Shown here in pieces: positions 62,739 to 64,000 of a DNA stretch of 64,000 nucleotides. Every line of letters starts with the position of its first letter. Positions within the stretch are counted from its first letter, which is position 1. Position numbers and translations under genes: made by a program. The notes beneath the pieces were generated by a model, which was not told where the DNA came from, searched no databases, and worked only from the letters and a program-made list of their open reading frames with translations. Source of the DNA: Amorphoplanes friuliensis DSM 7358 (lineage in GTDB: Bacteria > Actinomycetota > Actinomycetes > Mycobacteriales > Micromonosporaceae); contig NC_022657.1 of the NCBI RefSeq assembly GCF_000494755.1, positions 6,052,001 through 6,116,000 on the forward strand. Reading direction: 5' to 3'.

Positions 62739-63698
62739 ATGAGATATCGGCTCACCGCCGCAGCGGCGATCCTGGCTCTGAGCATCGCCGGTTGTGGCGG
62801 GGCGACCTCCGATGCCGGCACCGACGACAAACCCGCCGCCGGATCCAAGGGCACCGTCAAACTCGCCATCAACCCCTGGGTCGGCTACGAAGCCAACGCC
62901 GCCGTCCTCGGATACCTCCTGGAACACGAACTCGGCTACACCGTCGACAAGAAGAACCTCAAAGAGGAAATCGCCTGGCAAGGCTTCGAAACCGGTGAAG
63001 TCGACGCCATCGTCGAGAACTGGGGCCACGACGACCTCAAGAAGACCTACATCACCGACAAAAAAACCGCCGTCGACCTCGGCCCCACCGGCAACAAAGG
63101 CGTCATCGGCTGGTACGTCCCCCAGTGGATGGCCGACAAGTACCCCGACATCACCGACGGCAAGAACCTCAACAAGTACGCCGACCTCTTCAAAACCTCC
63201 GAATCCAAAGGCAAAGGCCAGCTCCTCGACGGCGACCCCTCCTTCGTCACCAACGACAAAGCCCTGGTCGCCAACCTCAAACTGAACTACGAAGTCGTCT
63301 TCTCCGGCAGCGAGGCCGCCATCATCAAGGCCGCCCAGCAAGCCACCGCCCAGAAAAAACCCCTGCTGTTCTACTTCTACGAACCGCAGTGGCTCTTCGC
63401 CAAAGAGAAGTACGCCCGCGTGAAACTCCCCGCGTACACCGCCGGCTGCGACGCCGACCCCAAGAAGGTCGCCTGCGACTACCCCGACTACATCCTGGAC
63501 AAGATCGCGTCGAAGAAGTTCGCCGACACCAACAGCCCCGCGTACCAGCTCATCAAGAACTTCACCTGGACCAACGACGACCAGAACCTCGTCTCGGACT
63601 ACATCACCAACCAGGGCATGACCGCCGAAGCCGCCGGCGAGAAATGGGCCAAGGAACACGAAGCCACCTGGAAGCCGTGGATCCCGGCCAAGAGCTGA
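62739..63698 (+). CDS. Glycine betaine/choline-type ABC substrate-binding lipoprotein (OpuAC/ProX family)
   Basis: A 319-residue lipoprotein: signal peptide with lipobox SIAGC. The mature domain is the OpuAC fold, with INPWVGYEANAAVLGYLLE at the start and VDAIVENWGHDDLKKTYI, which supplies aromatic residues that cage the quaternary ammonium group. YEPQWLFAK and the C-terminal EHEATWKPWIPAKS complete it. GAGGGA lies before the ATG. Codon use is unusually rich in AAA/GAA for this window. Permease and ATPase genes are not visible and may lie downstream or elsewhere. A perfect hairpin follows the stop. Confidence 0.88.
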   Translation: MRYRLTAAAAILALSIAGCGGATSDAGTDDKPAAGSKGTVKLAINPWVGYEANAAVLGYLLEHELGYTVDKKNLKEEIAWQGFETGEVDAIVENWGHDDLKKTYITDKKTAVDLGPTGNKGVIGWYVPQWMADKYPDITDGKNLNKYADLFKTSESKGKGQLLDGDPSFVTNDKALVANLKLNYEVVFSGSEAAIIKAAQQATAQKKPLLFYFYEPQWLFAKEKYARVKLPAYTAGCDADPKKVACDYPDYILDKIASKKFADTNSPAYQLIKNFTWTNDDQNLVSDYITNQGMTAEAAGEKWAKEHEATWKPWIPAKS

Positions 63699-63709
63699 CG
63701 GATGTCACC

Positions 63710-63735
63710 GGTCGCCGCGCATCCGCGCGGCGACC
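63710..63735 (+). terminator. Hairpin terminator after the substrate-binding protein
   Basis: A perfect 11-bp stem, GGTCGCCGCGC (63710-63720) with 63725-63735, loop ATCC, starting 12 bp after the stop codon. No U tract. Confidence 0.85.
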
Positions 63736-64000
63736 ACCGTCCCCGGCGCCTTTGCCTCCGGCGCAGTGGACGAATTTCGGATTTGCGCCGGGTACGACAT
63801 CTGCTCGCAATCTTGCGGCGACACGATGATCCCGATCATCGATCGACTCACCTGGTGTCCGCCGACAAAACCTGACAGTTCGCCTGCTTCCCGGCCGGAC
63901 TGAGTAACTTTCGCGTTCATTAGTAGTACATCGTGGACTACCGGTCGGCTCATCGCTATGGTCCGGGATGCCACGGCAAGGCCAAGCCGTCCCCAAGGCC
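63736..64000. promoter_or_regulatory. 3' intergenic region with an 18-bp palindrome
   Basis: No gene is credible in the last 265 bp. CGATGATCCCGATCATCG (63824-63841) is an 18-bp inverted repeat with a 2-bp centre, a likely operator or attachment-type palindrome for the gene beyond the window. The region is less GC-rich near 63905-63930. Confidence 0.45.

Overview
The window is very GC-rich with strong G/C bias at third codon positions. It has GTG and TTG starts, many ATGA/GTGA overlaps, and actinobacterial families (ANTAR regulators, MmyB-type XRE regulators, Ser/Thr kinases, CYP105/107-like P450 with a 3Fe-4S ferredoxin, secretory LIP lipase, AbfB-containing GH43). This suggests a filamentous actinomycete chromosome, most likely Micromonosporaceae/Actinoplanes-like. 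The genus is an inference; no rRNA or species marker is present.

Layout. 1-8.6 kb: 5' end of a Ser/Thr kinase gene, a membrane protein/GntR pair, a cyclic-phosphate receiver-like protein, then extracellular and lipid hydrolases (GDSL esterase, GH43-AbfB arabinosidase, class C beta-lactamase-like hydrolase, proline iminopeptidase-like hydrolase) and a GNAT acetyltransferase. 8.9-11.4 kb: a tightly coupled glycosyltransferase / six-hairpin glycosidase-like / sigma-region-2 operon. 11.4-22.9 kb: metabolic and regulatory genes (CaiB-type CoA transferase, acetoacetate decarboxylase-like, TylF-like methyltransferase, serine hydrolase lipoprotein, XRE regulator/SDR pair, Ser/Thr kinase) and a shortened glutamate-cysteine ligase homologue next to an unknown protein.

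22.9-32.6 kb is the centrepiece: a complete selenocysteine system (selB, selA, selC tRNA-Sec, selD) beside a three-subunit formate dehydrogenase. The catalytic subunit is interrupted by an in-frame UGA (31984-31986, minus strand). That UGA falls exactly where molybdenum formate dehydrogenases carry selenocysteine. It is followed by a hairpin with the loop GGUCU at the same distance from the UGA as in the E. coli fdhF SECIS. The two open frames are therefore one 1083-residue selenoprotein, not a pseudogene. The module works as a unit: SelD makes selenophosphate, SelA makes Sec-tRNA, SelB delivers it to the UGA, and the product oxidises formate and passes electrons through the iron-sulfur subunit to the NrfD-like membrane subunit.

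32.8-45.8 kb: two ANTAR RNA-binding regulators, a MatB-like malonyl-CoA synthetase, a DivIVA-like coiled coil, a P450/ferredoxin pair, a LamG-like secreted protein, an Mrr-type nuclease, a flavin monooxygenase/TetR divergon with two palindromic operators, an LLM flavin oxidoreductase, a GGDEF-EAL protein and a secreted unknown. 45.9-64 kb: an MMPL exporter, a tryptophan-rich 12-residue repeat membrane protein, an SMP-30-like protein, an unknown/serine hydrolase operon, a secretory lipase, DUF1684 followed in frame by a MarR remnant, an intergenic tandem-repeat array, a membrane-anchored M16 peptidase with a partner gene, a PD-(D/E)XK nuclease, a secreted M14 carboxypeptidase and a glycine-betaine-type substrate-binding lipoprotein.

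Many genes have a TAnnnT hexamer 6-7 nt before the start codon and no Shine-Dalgarno sequence, which points to common leaderless initiation. I saw no CRISPR array, insertion sequence, prophage or replication origin.
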